From: Ursus arctos
Taxonomy: Eukaryota; Chordata; Mammalia; Carnivora; Ursidae
Length of the DNA stretch: 64,000 nucleotides
Assembly: GCF_023065955.2 (NCBI RefSeq)
Contig: NC_079873.1
Span: forward strand, 95,580,128-95,644,127
Direction of reading: 5' to 3'
Shown here: positions 22,995 to 34,786 of the stretch, piece by piece
Position numbering within the stretch: position 1 is the stretch's first letter
Layout of the letters: every line of letters begins with the position of its first letter
Notes under the pieces: generated by a model
Database searches by the model: none
Seen by the model: only the letters and a program-made list of their open reading frames with translations
What the model was told of the DNA's origin: nothing
Made by a program: the position numbers and the translations under genes

Positions 22995-24185
22995 AGGAAT
23001 TCAGAGTCCTGTTCTTATTGAAATTGGGTTATCCTACAGATGTGGACATATGGAAATAATGCAGATTTTAGTTATTATAAATTTTGATCACGGGGAAAAA
23101 GAGGAATTGTTGAACTGGAGCCCCAATTATGAGACTGTCTCAGAAAGATGACTTAATATTGAATCCACTGAATTATTTAGGGCTCCGTAAAGAAATAAGA
23201 CATAAAATGAATATTTCCTCAGAGCCTGGAGAAAACTTAACCTTTATATTCAAACATCACTAATTATGGGAATTGTAGGATGTAGTGGAAAGGAGTAAGT
23301 TGGATAATTAAACCACATCTCTCAAAAACCACCACAGAAATGAATTATTTGATTTTGTGTTAGGCTTTTGAATTTTTACTTTGTTGATTATTGGTTGAGT
23401 GTTCTCCATATCTCCAGGCTTGGTTTGAATAAATATTTTTCTGTTAGTATGTATTACCAGTGAGTGGCCCAGTATATTTAGAAGTCTTGAAATGGAACTC
23501 AGAAATTCAGACGTGGGCCTTGTGTGCCAAATGACATTTTTCTAGTTGCAGCAGGAGTGTGTTATGTCTGTGTTTAGCTAATGTCTTCATTGATGACTTT
23601 GAAAAGAATTTAAGTGTATGTTAATTAATTTTGAAATGATAGTAAGAAAGAAAATGTTGTGAACATTATGATATTTCACACAATAACCTCTTCAAGGGGG
23701 GGGAGGTTAAGGATGCACGCAGATAAGAAAGCCAGATTTAACCTATCATGTAGACTCAGTCATGCAGGGAAAATGATCAAAAATAAGATATTTTCGTCTA
23801 GGGAGTGTACTAACTGGAAATCAGCCGTGCTGTGAGCATTTGGTAGTCACCAGAATAGAATTAGGCTAAATAAAATCTCAAGGAAGGAATGGAAAGATTC
23901 ACACTGAAATTCCAGTTTTTCACTAGAAAAATTTTTTTTTTAAACTTTGAAGTGTTTTGAAAAAGAGTTGATATTGGCCATGCTTAAAAGGTCACAGATT
24001 GTAGACATAGATATGGGTGATGAGTCAGCACTCCATATCTGTTACTGAAGTGGAGAAAAATCTCTATAGCATGAATGAAATTTATTCATTAAGGAAAACC
24101 TGACCAGTACTTCCACTTTTTAGAGAGTACTTTGGAAAAGGATAAATGATGAGAATAATTTGTGTTTTAGTGGGGGTTTCTGAAA
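22995..24185. other. Unassigned AT-rich intergenic DNA
   Basis: No repeat or exon assigned. It contains a G-run at 23,695-23,703 and a T/A run at 23,932-23,942. Confidence 0.35.
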
Positions 24186-24189
24186 TATC

Positions 24190-24352
24190 ATTTGTTTTAG
24201 AACTATCAGAAATGTTTTTTGAGATTCAGAATTCTGGGCACTACCTCTGACCTAAGGAAACAGAGTGCTTTCATCTGGGTACCTGGCATATGCATTTTAA
24301 AAGTTGTGGGGGTTTTCCCCCCTCTTATGTAATAACTTTTGGGAGACACTGT
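24190..24352 (+). mobile_element. MER5-like hAT-Charlie MITE relic
   Basis: 'gggcactacctctgacctaa', 'catctgggtacctggcatat' and 'ttttgggagacactgtttt' fit the diverged body and terminal inverted repeat region ('tttgagaaccactg') of a MER5-type non-autonomous hAT element. The left terminus is unclear. Confidence 0.45.
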
Positions 24353-24359
24353 TTTATGT

Positions 24360-25955
24360 TATCAGCTCTAAAATGTGATGGATAGTAATGTACAAAATAG
24401 TAACTGTATTTTAATATGGAATGCTTGTTCTGATGACTTAGAGTATAAGGGCCCAGATCATCAGGGACAGCCATCTGCACCCACAGAGAGAGAGGCATAG
24501 CACTATTGGAGTTAGTGCTAGGGCCTCACAAATGAGTGGCTGCATAATTCCATGGGCATCATTCACATGAATTACAATGTGAATGGAACCCCCAAAGATT
24601 TGGGTAGTAAAAAATTAAAAACTCTGAGTAATTATATACAGATTTTCCCATTTACTACTAGCTTGGTTGTATTCTGGAGAAGAGAATTGCATTCATTTAT
24701 CTTACTCTATATTAAAAGCCTTATGTTTTCTTTGATCTATGGTCACTAGAATTTACAAATTTGATCTTAAAAATCCCTTGATCTTGAGATAGGGATGTCA
24801 TTGGAAGTGTATACCCTGTTATAACATTATACAGTTACATCTTCATTCATTAATCATTCTTCTCAATTTTGGCGAATCACAGTTTTATAACCTGTAGAGT
24901 TGAGGGCCATATCCTGGGGTAAGAAAGATACAATTAAAATGTGTTGATTTCATTAAAGCCTCCCTGAAACTATCAGCTAGCTTTGTCTTTGTCATGATTA
25001 CAACTGCAATGCTGTCATATTATGTATTTTAGTTTGTAAGGGAAAAAAAATTAGTGTTTGAGGATATAAGAAAATTTGCAGACAGCTTGATGAGCCATAG
25101 ATTACGTTTAGAATATTTTCACTCAAATGCAATTTTTTTTGCACCTGCAAGCATATCGTAACCTTGAGATGAATCTTATGCACGAAATTAGAGGCCACGT
25201 GGAAAATTTACTTCTGAGAGTAGGTCATCAAAAAGAGCATGCTGAGTCCAGACGCCAAGGAAATTAGAACCTTTGTTTGTTCTCTCTTTGAGGACAATTG
25301 TGCCCTCTGTGAAAATTACACAGCCCCTCCTTACACTGTTTGAGGGGGAGAGAAACCCATTAACAAAACAAGTATGGGAGATATTGGAACACAAAATCAG
25401 GAGGAGGAGTTAGGAAAATAATTGAGTTTGAAAACTGCTGAGTCATTATGACTGATTGTATAACCCCAGGAAAGAGGAGGAGAGGCAAAATAAGTTACCT
25501 GAGTTGAGGTAGATGGTACTGGGTGAAGTAGTTCCTAACAAGTCACGGCTTCTTCCACAGGTTGCTCTTCTCCTGGAAAATCATCTCCTGGAAAGAATTA
25601 CTTGACCCTACTACCCTTTGTAGATTCCTCATAGCCTTACTTCCTTTCATATCTGAACTTCTCTTTGTAATTTGACTTTCTATCCTCTCCATACATCCCT
25701 CCTTAACCCTGAACTTAAATACCTTTAATCTGAAATTTCTTCCCACCATGGTACTGAATCTACAATCCTAACACTCATCAGTACCCTATCAAAGCTATAC
25801 TTCCAGGTTCCATATTCTTTCTCCGTCTATTTCTGCTTTTCTGACTATCTGCTGAATTTTCCATCTAAATGTAATAGCCACGATGAAAACAAAAACAGCA
25901 AAGACACCACTTATAACAGGATAGATTATATATTGAACCCTGTCATGCCCTGTTT
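24360..25955. other. Unassigned intergenic DNA
   Basis: No exon or clear repeat. 25,545-25,785 is pyrimidine-rich and could be an old L2 fragment. Minus-strand short frames at 24,998-25,986 have no recognisable domain; the hydrophobic stretch at 25,795-25,986 is composed of AT-rich codons without supporting context. Confidence 0.35.
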
Positions 25956-25956
25956 C

Positions 25957-26150
25957 CAGTGCTTTACATGTACTAATTCGTTTCATTCTCTGAAGTCTAT
26001 GAGGTAGGTACTTCTGTTAGCCTCATTGTAAAGATAAAGGTAACAAGGTTGGGGAAGATTCATAACTTCCCCCAAGGTCAAATAACCTGGTAAGTTTTAG
26101 AGCTATGAGCTGAACTTAGGTACTTTGACTTCTATGTGCTTCACTACTCG
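25957..26150 (-). repeat. MIR SINE relic
   Basis: 'tctatgaggtaggtacttct', 'ttgtaaagataaaggtaaca', 'ataacttcccccaaggtcaa' and 'gctatgagctgaacttaggt' give the reversed MIR order through the core toward its 5' part. Confidence 0.8.
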
Positions 26151-26339
26151 TAAGCTTACTTTCTGTATGCCTTGCAAGTTCAAATTCAGCATATCTTAAC
26201 GTCACCTCTTAAATATTTATCCCTAATCCTAAATGAGGGTTTCACTTTTTCCACTTTATTGAAATCACCATTTCCCCAAATCCTTTTATCATCATCTTTG
26301 AGCAATGCTAATGGGAAATAAGGAGATTTCAGCATTTTG

Positions 26340-27840
26340 ATTTACCAGCGTATGAAAATTGTGATCAAAAACTTTATAACTTTTCCCACAACTATATGGT
26401 CAATTAATCCTTGACAAAGCAGGAAAGTACCCAATGGGAAAAAGACTGTCTCTTTAAGAAATAGTGTTGGGAAAACTGGACAGCAACCTGCAAAAGAATG
26501 AAACAGGATGACTTTCCTACACCCCAACACAAAAATAAATCCAAAATGGGTTAAAGACCTAAATTTGAGGCCTAGACCCATAAAACTCCTTAGAGAGCAC
26601 GCAGTATTTTCTTTGACATCAGCCATAGCAATTTCCTTCTAGATATGTCTCCTGAGGCAAGGGAAACAAAAGCAGAAATAATCTATTGGGACTTCTTCAA
26701 AATAAAATGCTTCTGCACAGCAAAGGAAGGAATCAACAAAACTAAAAGGTGACCTATGGACTGGGAGAAGATATTTGCAAATGACACATCTGATAGAGGG
26801 TTAGTATCCAGAATACATGAAGAACTTATCAAACTCAATACCCCCCAAAACCACAAATAATCCAATTAAAAAATGGACAGAAGGGGCGCCTGGGTGGCAC
26901 AGCGGTTAAGCGTCTGCCTTCGGCTCAGGGTGTGATCCCGGCGTTCCGGGATCGAGCCCCACATCAGGCTCCTCCACTATGAGCCTGCTTCTTCCTCTCC
27001 CATTCCCCCTGCTTGTGTTCCCTCTCTCACTGGCTGTCTCTATCTCTGTCGAATAAATAAATAAAATCTTAAAAAAAAAAAATGGAGAGAAGGCATGAAC
27101 AGACACTTTTCCAAAGAAGACATATAGATGGCCAACAGACACATGAAAGAATGCTCAACATCACTCGTCATCAGGGAAATGTAATTGAAAACTACAACGA
27201 GATACCACCTGACATCAGAATGGCTAAAATCAACAACATGAGAAATAGCAGGTGTTGGTGATTATGTGGAGAAAGGGGAACCCTCTTGTATTATTGGTGG
27301 GAATGCAAACTGGTACAGCCACTCTGGATAACAGTATGGAATTTCCTCAAAAAGTTAAAAATAGCATACCCCATGATCCAGCAATTGTAATACTAAATAT
27401 TTACCCAAGGAATACGAAAATACCAATTTTTAGGAATATATGTATTCCACTGTTTATAGCAGCATTTAGCGAAATTATGGAAACAACACAAATATCTATG
27501 TACTGATGAACAAGTAAAGAAGTCACACACAGACATATACCATGGAATATTACTCAGCCATAAAATAGAATGAAATGTTGCCATTTGTAAAGATGTGGAT
27601 GGAGCTACAGGGTTATTATGCTCAGTGAAGTAAGTCAATCAGAGAAATACAAATACCTTTTGATTTCACTCATTTGTGGAATTTAAGAAACCAAACAAAA
27701 GAGCAAACAAAGGGGAAAAAAGAGAGAGAGGGGGGCAAACCAAGAAAGAGACTCTTATCTATAGAGAACCACCCTATGGTTACCAGATGTGTGGTGGGTA
27801 GAGGGGATGGGTAATAGTGATGGAGAGTAAAAAAAAAAAA
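26340..27840 (+). mobile_element. L1 LINE 3' half, plus strand, split by a SINE
   Basis: 5'-truncated L1 starting in the ORF2 C-terminal part. It has 'aaaatgcttctgcacagcaa', 'gggagaagatatttgcaaat', then, after the SINE, 'tccaaagaagacatatagat', 'aactacaacgagataccacc' and the 3' UTR ('accaagaaagagactcttat'). It ends in an A-run at about 27,830-27,844. The frames are broken by stops and indels. Confidence 0.92.
26884..27080 (+). mobile_element. Young Can-SINE (bear-type) inside L1
   Basis: Complete element with head 'gcgcctgggtggcacagcgg', bear-type body, 'gtctctatctctgtcgaata' and a short poly(A). The L1 sequence 'aaaaaatggacagaag' before it is repeated after the tail with one change ('aaaaaatggagagaag'), a TSD of about 16 bp. 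Confidence 0.95.
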
Positions 27841-27849
27841 AAAATCAAA

Positions 27850-28700
27850 AACAAAAAAACTTCACACCTTTTTATGCTGAATCTGGGAGTTTGATATAAT
27901 AACTTATACACAAGTGTGTCATAGGTTTTAAACAGTATAGATTTATGTTTTTAAATAGTATTCATTTATTTTAATGCTTTCCTGCAAATGTGAATTTCAC
28001 GTATTTTTTTAATAGAAGTCTGAGAGTTTATTTTTTTAAATGGGTGCGACTAAATAGTAGAATATCTTGAATTTCACTTATTAGCCGGGTGTGTTTTATT
28101 TGGTAAAAATGTTTTACCTGTGCTGTCCTATAGTGATTCCCTCCAGGTTCATCAGCTATGTAAACACTCTAGTAACTTGTATGAAGAAAAAGTTCCCAAA
28201 CATCTTTTTACAGATACAAAGTTTCGTGATTGGATAGTGCTTCAAGTTTGAATTTCTAAAGACTAAACTAGATAGCAGATTGAATGTTGGGATGGGGAGT
28301 AGACACAGATAAGAAAATGAAAATACTAGTAATTTATATGGAATATTATTTTAATCATCCATATATTTTTTTCTTACCATGCTTGGAAACACATCTGTCT
28401 TTGGCATAGGGTAGATCAACCATCTCTGTAGTTGGATGAGATTTTCATTTTTGTACAGACTGTTTGGTGTACATAGACTTAGACAACCTTAATAATTTAA
28501 CATCCTGTACCGAGCAAGGCATCAAACAGTGGCGTGTACAGGGCTGGTATTTAAAAGATTGGCTTAGTTCTACCCTTGAATATATCTGAATTCCAAAATA
28601 GAGGTAGTTTACAGAATATCAGTGGTTTGAAAATTACCACAAATTCTGGCAGTGGTCCTTTTCTCTTGCAAAGGGAATTTAAGTAATTTTGGCCAATAGC
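27850..28700. other. Unassigned AT-rich intergenic DNA
   Basis: No exon and no recognised repeat. Composition is AT-rich with a T/A run near 28,005-28,040. Confidence 0.35.
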
Positions 28701-28704
28701 TCAA

Positions 28705-29060
28705 CACTTCACACTCTTTCTGAGCCCGCCTTTTTGACTTTGTACAGTAATGGAGTCCTTTCTTTCCTTCTCGTCTAAAACTGACCTATGTGCTTCAGAA
28801 TCAAAATAGAATGTGAAGACAAAGTCTGACATAAAGAGGAACAATAGCTTTATTGCTTTTCTGGGCAAGGGAGGCTGCAGGGGTCTATGTCCTTCAAAAA
28901 CTGCAAGCCCAGCTGAAGGTGTTGGGGGGTTTTCTAGAGAAATACAGGAAACGTGTATGTACTACTAGCCTCCTTATTCTTGTTTTTTGGGTGGTACAGG
29001 GTTCCTGAAACAAAAGGCTAGCAATGGAGGAAGGGAAGTTCGAGGGAGAGAAAAAAGGTT
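28705..29060 (-). mobile_element. Possible unclassified LTR relic
   Basis: On the minus strand, 'aaagcaataaagctattgtt' (AATAAA, about 28,845-28,860) lies between C-rich sequence ('cccccaacaccttcagctgg') and a segment ending near 28,705. This arrangement resembles the R region of a retroviral LTR. No termini, TSD or second copy were found in the window, so the call is weak. Confidence 0.25.
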
Positions 29061-29127
29061 ACTTTAAAATTTAGCTTCGCTGGAACAGTGCAGCCATTTG
29101 ATATTTGTTTGACTCTTCTTGGAAGCT

Positions 29128-29151
29128 TTTTTTTTTTTTTTTTTTTTTTTC
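29128..29151. repeat. Poly(T) tract
   Basis: An uninterrupted run of about 22-24 T preceded by 'ggaagc'. No SINE head or body adjoins it, so its origin is unclear. It explains the phenylalanine and lysine runs in the frames on both strands. Confidence 0.9.
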
Positions 29152-29159
29152 TTTTTCTT

Positions 29160-29827
29160 TCCTAACAAGGTAGGTCCCTGCCTCCTTCTCCAATACCCAG
29201 AACTAGGCTTCTGTTTCTCCCTCCACTTGATCCTTTGCCCAAGACCTTTGAAATTACGCTCTTCAATTTTCTTTATCATTGTATATTCCAAGAGACTAGA
29301 ATCCAGACTCAGAATTTTATTTCCCATGTCTTGACCCTTGAAAAGTGTTACCTGATTTCTCTGGCATTTCCTGTTTATCTGCCTAGACTTCATGGCTTTC
29401 ACATATGGCCATGAAGGTCAACACTGCAACTCCAGGCGATGCCATTGGTGAAGACTCTGATGTCAGTATTGCCCCTGGAGTTCTATGGTGAGGCAGCCCG
29501 AAGTTGATCTTTACCTATTTTCTGCTGATAGACTTCCCTCCTTCTGTAACTGCCTTTGGTAACCCCTTGTTCTCCCCATGTCGTGGATATTTGCCTAATA
29601 CTTCTTACCAGGTTGCCTTAACCTCAATTTTCTGCCTTTTTTGACCACCTATTATTAATTCCTGCTGTTTAAATACTACTGCCGGTGATTACAAATGCAA
29701 TTTTTTTTTTAAAACATGGGAATTGCAGAGAAAAAAGTCACGTTGTTAGAATGACAAAATTGCAAAACTCAAGGGTATGTGAATTACCTAGTTGTCATGG
29801 TTCTGTTTTTTCACTCTGTTCATTTAA
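29160..29827. other. Unassigned intergenic DNA
   Basis: No exon or clear repeat. 29,440-29,640 is pyrimidine-rich and may be an ancient LINE remnant. No conserved frame. Confidence 0.3.
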
Positions 29828-29828
29828 T

Positions 29829-29833
29829 GTGTG

Positions 29834-29871
<38 letters not shown>

Positions 29872-29872
29872 G
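29829..29872. repeat. Compound microsatellite (TG)(TA)n(CA)n
   Basis: A short TG start, about 9 TA units and about 11 CA units in direct succession. It is capable of slippage and Z-DNA/cruciform formation, and is a candidate polymorphic marker. Confidence 0.97.
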
Positions 29873-29879
29873 CACTTGT

Positions 29880-32160
29880 TGCTTAAAACATTTAGTTTTC
29901 TAAGCTCATTAATTTCAGTAAGCAGTCTATTCTGTATTTATACCATCATACCAGTGAAACAAATCTAGACTAATTCTTTGACAATTCAAATACATATACA
30001 ATATTGGGAGGGTTTCTGCAGAGGTTCTGAGAATATAGCCTGAGAAGTAACTAGATTCTTTTACACAATTTCACATCAGCTTTTTGACTGATCAGGGTAG
30101 TCCACATGGATCGTTTATATTCTGTTTGGAAAATGAAAATTTTTTCAGGCTTCGTATGGTCATTTAAAAAATTATTTCAAAAGGAACATGAAGAGGAATA
30201 CTAACAGTTGCCACAATAAAGCACATTATTCATGTGTTAGGTAAGTCAAATACTGTTCTATTGCAATTAACTCTTTTGGGAGAAATCTGGACATTTCCTT
30301 AAAGTGCGTAGGTAACCTTTTGTTCAATTTCACAAAATGAAATTTCCAAAGTATAGAGATTATTTGAAAAGAGCAAATTAGTAAGTTTAGTGATACAGTC
30401 ACCCTGTTCTTCTGTGAATGCTAGGATGTTTATAGCAGTGTGTCATGGACTTATTACAGTGCCTTTTCATTTCATTTTAAGTTGTAAGTTCAAAATATAC
30501 TTAAGGGTTCTAAACCAAGTGCCTTTCTTCTCTCCCTTAGTTTGAAAACTCATTCTGTTTTCATTTTCATGAAATGTGGATATCATGCAGGAAAGAAGTA
30601 GGACCATCCTCCATATCTATAAAGAACGTGACAGAAGAGGTATCATTTTCCCACCTCACGTAAACTGCCTCATTGATGGAGTGTTTTTGGTTGTCTTATG
30701 TTTTTGCAGGGTACTGCTGATCAGTATTGGCTAAGAGCACAGATTCATAGTAATCACTGTACTCCAAGGCATATAATTTGAATATGTAATTCTTGATCCT
30801 GCTTAATATAAATGATAACCAATGCTGTCATATCTTTGTTTAAAGTTTATTAAGTGCAATGGAAATCACAAATATCTAAGATGTTTGCTGCTTCAGTGAC
30901 TAGACTGAGCACTTTTTTCTCTCCAGCCTCTTTCCATCATTCCCCAAAGGCAGCTTTATTGTTTTAGCAAAATCTAGTTAGCTTCCTTCATTGGAGTTTA
31001 TGACTTTAAGCTACAGCAATCTGAAGCAAATTTGGTAATATTGAAAAGTTCAGCATGAAGCTCTTTCCTTTACTCCTTGGCAACAAAGCAAGGTAGATTT
31101 ACTATTTTTCCATGTGAAGAAACTTTATTCAGCGTATACCCTTTTTGTTTTAGTCAGTGAAATGACCAAACAATGCAATATTTAGTGCTCAAAGCTAGGG
31201 TTATCTATATTTTATCCAATGGCCTTCAAAGGGGAGTACCCAAGCTGGTATCATAGAGCCTAATGGAAATTTTCTAGGTAGTCAGGTTAAGAAATCCAGA
31301 TTTAAATCTAGAATAGATTGTTCAAATCAGAGATTACAAATTTAAATATTTGTCTTTAGGAACCAAGCAGGTAACATAAATTTGTAATTAGTCTAAATGT
31401 GGCATTTTCAGTAATGTTAGGGTCTGTTATGAACTGGAGATTGTATTCCACTTTTAGATAAATTCAAGTGAGCTTGTGACAGTGTTTTAATGGAGTTTAC
31501 ATCATATCTGTCCTCACATGGCAGCTTCTTACACGATGGTAATAAAAACCATGCTAGTAGGATATTAAAGCATATTAAAGCCTTTGAGAAGTATTATAGT
31601 CAATAAACTTGTTTAACCAAGAGTTTCTCAGATGTGACAACACGACCCTCCTTTCTCAATATCACTATCCCGCCCCCTTTATGCATGTGCATCCAAGTGT
31701 GGGTGTTTGGCAAACACACAGTGTGTATTTGTTTCTTCTGGGATTTTAATTATTTTATGGGATGCAGTTTAGTAAATACTCTTCTTAGGCAAACCTACTT
31801 AAAGGGATCATAAGAAACCAAGCAGTCAATTTAATAAGGTTTACTCGTCTTAGATGCTGTGTAATAGCTCTTGATCTCTGACTATTCACATTGTGAAATG
31901 CTAAACATTTGAGCTGTCGGTCCTAATGTATCTCATAGCCAATTGAAAAGAGTGGCTTTCAATTTGAAATTAGTCATCATGCAAGGTGATAATTTTGGCT
32001 TTATAATTTTTCTCATTAGTTAATATGATCTAGTCTATTGATTAAGGAACGGGCTAGGTTGTTACAATAAAAATGAGTCCGATACAGTGGTTCTAATAGA
32101 AGACAAATAATTTTCTCTCTCATAGAGTTGTCCACATCTGTCAGGGACAAATAGATTTGT
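29880..32160. other. Unassigned AT-rich intergenic DNA
   Basis: About 2.3 kb with no recognisable young repeat and no exon, unusually free of SINEs for this window. The clustered 'ataccc'/'catg' motifs carry no clear meaning. Absence of recent insertion may be chance. Confidence 0.35.
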
Positions 32161-32180
32161 CCTTAAGAAGATGACCCAGG

Positions 32181-32379
32181 GGGGCTCCTGGGCGGCGCAG
32201 TCGGTTAAGCCTCTGATTCTTGGTTTCTGCTCAGGTTGTAATCTCAGGGTCCTGAGATCGAGCTTCCCTGTGGTCTCCGTGCTCAATGTGGAGTCCGCTT
32301 CTATTTCTCTCTCTCCCTCAGTCCCTCCCGCTTGTGTTCTCTCTCTCTCCAGAATACATAAATTAATCTTAATAAAAGA
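32181..32379 (+). mobile_element. Can-SINE (SINEC), longer-head subtype
   Basis: Head 'ggctcctgggcggcgcagtc', then 'tctgattcttggtttctgct', 'gtcctgagatcgagc' and CT-rich body, with tail 'aattaatcttaataaaag'. A perfect 13-bp TSD, aagatgacccagg, is at 32,168-32,180 and 32,380-32,392. The overlapping open frames on both strands (32,062-32,499) are products of this repeat. Confidence 0.95.
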
Positions 32380-32739
32380 AAGATGACCCAGGACTTGCAC
32401 ACTGCATTTCTGACTGTATCCCATTGTTGAGAACTTAGTACCGTGCATATGCCTAAGTGTAGGGAGGCTTGGGAATACAGTTTCTACCTCGGTTGCCATA
32501 TTCCCAGCTGAAACTGAGAAGGAAAGAATGAATATTATTGGGACATTTAGGCAGCTCTCTTATACCCAGGAAACATTTATGGCCATGGTACAACATAGTA
32601 GGTAAGAAGTTCAGTGAAAATTCAATGAACGTCTATTGAAAAAAAATTGGTTGTTTTTTGAGCATAATATTATAGATATATACAAATACATTTACTGAAT
32701 CAGAAAGACTGTATGATTTATCCTTCCCTTTTATATTGA

Positions 32740-32885
32740 TAGCCACTTAATGAACTATTTGTGTATGTTTATTAAACACTAAATATTAGAAACGTTCTTT
32801 ATATCAGGCACTGTACTGTGTATTGTAGGTTACATGATGAATAAATCATGGCTAGTGCCTTGGAAAAGGTCACAGTATAGTGAAG
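32740..32885 (-). repeat. Possible MIR/L2 3'-end relic
   Basis: 'tatatcaggcactgtactgt' and 'tgatgaataaatcatggcta' resemble the reversed 3' half of MIR or L2 ('gccaggcactgtgctaagc'). Too diverged to assign fully. Confidence 0.4.
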
Positions 32886-32993
32886 ATATATGTTGTTGCA
32901 CAATCCCAGCATTTTAGTCATAGTCATTTTTTTCTTGTTTCTAAAAGGAAAATAGTAAAATAACACAGAAATCTTTTGATAAGGAAGAAATTT

Positions 32994-33176
32994 TTTTTTG
33001 TTTAATTTTTATTTATTTGACAGAGAGAACAGAAGCACATGCAAGAGGAGGGCAGAGAGGGAAGAGCAGACTTCCCACTGATCAGGGAGCCCCATGCGGG
33101 GCTCAGTCCCAGGACCCTGGGATCATGACCTGAGCCAAAGACAGACTTTTACCGGACTGAGCCACCCAGGCGCCCC
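32994..33176 (-). mobile_element. Can-SINE (SINEC), minus strand
   Basis: 'tttatttatttgacagagag', purine-rich body, 'gatcatgacctgagccaaag' and head 'ctgagccacccaggcgcccc'. The flanking copies 'aaggaagaaattt' (about 32,981-32,993) and 'agggaagaaattt' (33,177-33,189) form a TSD with one mismatch. Confidence 0.94.
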
Positions 33177-33429
33177 AGGGAAGAAATTTCTACTGTTGGT
33201 ATGCAATTCTTGCTAAGTAAGTTCATGTTACCCGTTGTCCTTATATTAATTAATTATTCAGTTATAATATCTTATTAATTAATTGTTAATTTATTTTAAT
33301 AATGCTTCTATTTCTCAAAACTCTACAAAGCAACGAAAATCTCAAGAAGACAGAACCTGTGATTTGTTAACAGAAGATATCTCTAGTAGTGCTTTGTGAT
33401 AATACCACTTTTCACATTTCCATGGTCCT

Positions 33430-33620
33430 GTAGTGCAGAGTGGTATAGGATTTGGTTGGGAGTCAGGGAAACTAATTTTAGTCTTTTTTACTATCTTCTC
33501 AGTTTTATGAATTGTGTAATGGGGATAATGAAATTTCTTCCACATAATTCATACTCTGTGAGGTTCAGAGAAGTCAAGATATGTAAAAATACTTAATAAT
33601 TCCTAGAGTAATGTTCAATT
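33430..33620 (+). repeat. MIR SINE relic
   Basis: 'atttggttgggagtcaggga', 'ctatcttctcagttttatga', 'gtgtaatggggataatgaaa' and 'ctgtgaggttcagagaag' follow in MIR order with internal deletions. Confidence 0.65.
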
Positions 33621-34199
33621 TATGTTTATTTCTGTGTCAAAACGTGGAGATTGATATCAGGACATTTGTTATCCTTATTGTAGCACTTTGGTTACAAATT
33701 CTATATAATTCTTGACTCCCTTTATAGTTTATATGCTAAGGGGTGGAGGGCAGTGGTAACAGATGTGAATTGATAGGTAGAGACTCTGTAGGCCATGTCA
33801 AGGAATTTGAAAATATTTCGAAGTGAAATCATAAGGTATTCAGTGGTTTGTAAGAAGGAAGTAGCATGATCTGTTTTCCCCTTTGGAAACATTTACTCTG
33901 GCTATTTTATAGAGAGTATTCTTTACCAGCAAAATTTAAAGGCAGGAAAAACACCAATGAGAGACTTTTACAGTGGTCCAAGCAAAAAAATAATTATGAT
34001 AATAATAATATGGTATTTTAGGTAAGGTGTTGGTTGTGGGAATGGAGAGGATACGACAGAGTTGGGAAATGTTGGAAATAGAGCTGTTGCAATTATGTAA
34101 TTATGAGTCTGTAAGCAAAGTCTTTATTAATTTGTTAATAATAGAAACAATCTAGTATGAACAAGTGTTATGATTCTGATGCTAGGTCATTTGTCTTTG

Positions 34200-34305
34200 A
34201 TCTGAGCTCAGCGGGGAGTCTGCTTCTCCCTCTGGCCCCTCTGACCCTCCTCCCTCTTGTGCTCTCTCTCTCTCCAATAAATAAATTAGAATCTTTATAA
34301 CAAAT
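34200..34305 (+). mobile_element. 5'-truncated Can-SINE fragment
   Basis: 'ctcagcggggagtctgcttc', CT-rich body and 'ccaataaataaattagaatc' tail are present; the tRNA-like head is missing. It lies inside the ancient repeat. Confidence 0.85.
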
Positions 34306-34675
34306 AAAATTGTAAATATATATAGAAGTGTGATTTTATATAAAATATTTGCCAAAAGAATAATTGTAAGATTAAGTAGACTTGCATGAGTGCATATGGG
34401 AAAGCAAGGCCTTAAGGATGAAATCTATGTTTTTGTGTTGGGCTGTTGAATAGAAGGAACAATTTATGAAGCTACGTAAGACAGTAACAGGCTTGGGAAG
34501 AAGAATCGCAAGTTTTGTTTTGGATATGTTGAGTTTAAGATGCCTGTTTGATACTCTAGTCTGTGATGTTCTTAGTGAACAGTTAACAATATAAATGAGT
34601 TTAGGGAGGAGATTTTGGAAGGAGATAAAGATAAGGAACATGTGTTTTTAGTATGTGGTGAATGAGAAGCCTATT

Positions 34676-34786
34676 TCATTCCATTCCATTCCATTCCATC
34701 CTGTCCTATCCTATCCTATCCCATCCTATCCTATCCTATCCTATCCTATCCTATCCTATCCTATCCTATCCTATCCTATCCTATCC
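34676..34786. repeat. Pentanucleotide microsatellite (CATTC)n-(CTATC)n
   Basis: About five CATTC units, then transitional 'ctgtc' and 'ccatc' units, then about sixteen CTATC units without spacers. The base change between blocks suggests a point mutation in one unit followed by expansion. This is a simple tandem repeat, not a CRISPR array. Confidence 0.97.

Noticed and set aside
25795..25986. Minus-strand frame with a hydrophobic stretch, considered as a membrane protein exon
   Set aside because: The hydrophobicity comes from AT-rich codons, it partly overlaps a MIR, and there is no splice or homology support.
32062..32499. 145-residue minus-strand frame, the longest in the window
   Set aside because: Its central part is an antisense translation of the SINE at 32,181-32,379, and the flanks show no domain.
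34676..34786. Regular tandem repeat that could be taken for a CRISPR array
   Set aside because: Units are 5 bp with no spacers and the genome is mammalian; it is a microsatellite.
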